Assembly: GCF_900115265.1 (NCBI RefSeq)
Contig: NZ_FOVU01000002.1
Span: 852,785-916,784, forward strand
Reading direction: 5' to 3'
DNA length: 64,000 nt
From: Bradyrhizobium sp. Ghvi
GTDB lineage: Bacteria > Pseudomonadota > Alphaproteobacteria > Rhizobiales > Xanthobacteraceae
Shown: positions 62,794 through 64,000 of the stretch, one piece after another
Layout of the letters: each line of letters opens with the position of its first letter
Position numbering within the stretch: position 1 is the stretch's first letter
Notes under the pieces: generated by a model
Told to the model about the DNA's origin: nothing
The model's database searches: none
What the model saw: only the letters and a program-made list of their open reading frames with translations
Program-made: the position numbers and the translations under genes

Positions 62794-64000
62794 ATGGGCC
62801 TCATACCCGGGCCAAAACAACCTGAGCGGTGGCGGCACAAACTCATCCGCAATCTGCTCTACGGGCGCAATGTCGATCGCGCCGCGAAGGCGCGCGCGCG
62901 CGTCGGCCTTGCGATGCTGGCCTTTGCCACGGTCTATGCCCTGATCGGCGGCCGGCTCGTGATGTTCGCGATCGGCGCCGACGCGCACAGTGCGCGGCGC
63001 GCCGCGGCGCAGGAGGTGGTGGCGACCGCGCGGCCCGACATCGTCGACCGTAACGGCGCGATCCTCGCGACCGACGTCAAGGCATCCAGCCTGTTCGGCG
63101 AGCCGCGCCGCATCATCGACAAGGACGAGGCGATCGAGCTTCTGACCGCAACCGTGCCCGATCTCGACGAGGCCGAGGTGCGCGAGCGGCTGAGGACGCG
63201 CAAGGGCTTCGTCTGGCTCAAGCGCGAGATCACCGCGAAGCAGCAGCAGGACATCCACAAGCTCGGCATTCCCGGCATCGGCTTCCTGCGCGAGAACAAG
63301 CGCGTCTATCCGACCGGCAACGAGGTCGCCCACCTCATCGGTCTCGTCAACATCGACAACCAGGGCATCGCCGGCATGGAGAAGTGGCTCGACAACCAGG
63401 GCCTCGCCGATCTCCACCGCGCCGGCTTCGCCATCGACCGTCTGCAGAAGCCGGTCGAGCTGTCCGTCGATCTGCGCGTCGAGCACGCGCTGCGCGACGA
63501 GCTGCTCAAGGCCAAGGAAAAATTCCACGCCAAGGCCGCCTCCGGCCTCGTCACCAACGTCAACACCGGCGAGATCGTGGCCATGGTCTCGGTTCCGGAT
63601 TTCGACCCGAACAATCCGAAGGAAGCCCACGACCCTGATCGCATCAACCGCCTGACCACAGGCGTCTACGAGATGGGCTCGACCTTCAAGGCGTTCACGC
63701 TCGCGATGGCGCTCGACACCGGCAAATACGGCCTCGATTCACTGTGGGATGCGCGCGGGCCGCTGCACTACGGCAAGTTCGCCATCCATGACGACGAGCC
63801 GAAGGGCCGCTTCCTCAACATGAAGGAGGTGTTCACCTTCTCCTCCAACGTGGGCGCGGCGCGAATTGCGCTGTCGCAGGGCGTGGAAGCGCACAAGGCG
63901 TTCCTGCGCAAGATGGGCCAGCTCGAGCGGCTCCGCACTGAGCTGCCGGAAAGCGCCTCGCCGATCGTGCCGCGGCATTGGGGCGATCTCAACACCATCA
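62794..64000 (+). CDS. FtsI-like penicillin-binding protein (PBP3 type), 5' part
   Basis: The frame runs off the window after about 402 residues. It uses ATG at 62794 (AGGCGG just before); ATG at 62755 is also in frame. A basic start is followed by one membrane helix (about 36-60), then the dimerisation domain (RPDIVDRNGAILATDV, VYPTGNEVAHLIGLVNIDNQGIAGMEKWLD) and the transpeptidase domain with active-site Ser296 and Lys299 (MGSTFK) and the SxN motif at 349-351 (FSSNVGAARIA). The KTG motif lies outside. This is a division-type class B PBP that cross-links septal peptidoglycan in the periplasm. The mraZ, rsmH and ftsL genes that normally precede ftsI are absent here. Confidence 0.9.
   Translation, partial: MGLIPGPKQPERWRHKLIRNLLYGRNVDRAAKARARVGLAMLAFATVYALIGGRLVMFAIGADAHSARRAAAQEVVATARPDIVDRNGAILATDVKASSLFGEPRRIIDKDEAIELLTATVPDLDEAEVRERLRTRKGFVWLKREITAKQQQDIHKLGIPGIGFLRENKRVYPTGNEVAHLIGLVNIDNQGIAGMEKWLDNQGLADLHRAGFAIDRLQKPVELSVDLRVEHALRDELLKAKEKFHAKAASGLVTNVNTGEIVAMVSVPDFDPNNPKEAHDPDRINRLTTGVYEMGSTFKAFTLAMALDTGKYGLDSLWDARGPLHYGKFAIHDDEPKGRFLNMKEVFTFSSNVGAARIALSQGVEAHKAFLRKMGQLERLRTELPESASPIVPRHWGDLNTI

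Overview
The window is 64 kb of high-GC chromosomal DNA from an alphaproteobacterium. It is most likely Bradyrhizobium or a close relative. The evidence is the protein style (twin-arginine 'MKRRDF' binding proteins, PF04392-type binding proteins, a PleC/PdhS-like kinase, DUF1289 and DUF1636 proteins, BluB, an oxygen-dependent cobalamin pathway with CobG, CobF and CobN), a CtrA-type site, and a rhizobial palindromic repeat built on GAGCATGATC. I see no insertion sequence, CRISPR array, rRNA or tRNA gene.

Layout. 1-5.2 kb: the 3' end of an M20 peptidase, a two-component system, two small double-glycine leader peptides behind a nested palindrome, an orphan ABC binding protein and a YunG-like protein. 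5.2-9.7 kb: two tandem paralogous TRAP binding proteins (TakP-like), each with strong terminators, then Mrp and a VOC protein. 9.9-14.6 kb: a beta-hydroxyacid dehydrogenase, an NhaD-like antiporter, a histidine kinase with a CtrA-like site upstream, a DUF1289 protein and a periplasmic aspartic protease. 14.7-20.5 kb: SDR, zinc alcohol dehydrogenase, GH13 enzyme, CsbD and DUF305 proteins, a stress-flavoured group. 20.5-29.2 kb: a FucU/RbsD mutarotase, then a minus-strand unit that pairs a D-carbamoylase and a hydantoinase with a complete peptide-type ABC importer. 29.6-32.2 kb: an MFS exporter and a succinate-semialdehyde dehydrogenase.

32.4-58.3 kb is a nearly complete aerobic adenosylcobalamin locus. 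A cobalamin riboswitch with a ribosome-site-masking hairpin precedes a TonB-dependent receptor and a PepSY membrane protein. The phosphatase cobC follows, then cobL-cobE-cobM-cobB-cobA-cobF-cobT (minus) and cobK (plus, its start codon overlapping that of cobL). A second cobalamin riboswitch controls DUF1636-cobW-cobN-cobG-cobH-cobI-cobJ (minus). The remaining genes are cobO-cobQ (plus), cobD-cbiB (minus) and cobU-cobS-bluB (plus). The cobaltochelatase partners CobS and CobT and the reductase CobR are not in the window. Together these genes carry uroporphyrinogen III to adenosylcobalamin, including oxygen-dependent synthesis of the lower ligand, with B12 feedback on uptake and on ring synthesis.

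58.5-64 kb: an alpha/beta hydrolase with an aspartate nucleophile, an actinobacterial-type DapD, a lower-GC stretch with an acyltransferase-3 membrane protein and a 53-residue membrane peptide, and the 5' part of an FtsI-like penicillin-binding protein that leaves the window and has no cell-division gene cluster upstream.

The candidates I consider most worth pursuing are the double-glycine peptide pair with its nested palindrome beside a two-component system, the riboswitch-controlled TonB receptor/PepSY pair, the DUF1636 protein between a riboswitch and cobW, and the actinobacterial-type DapD.
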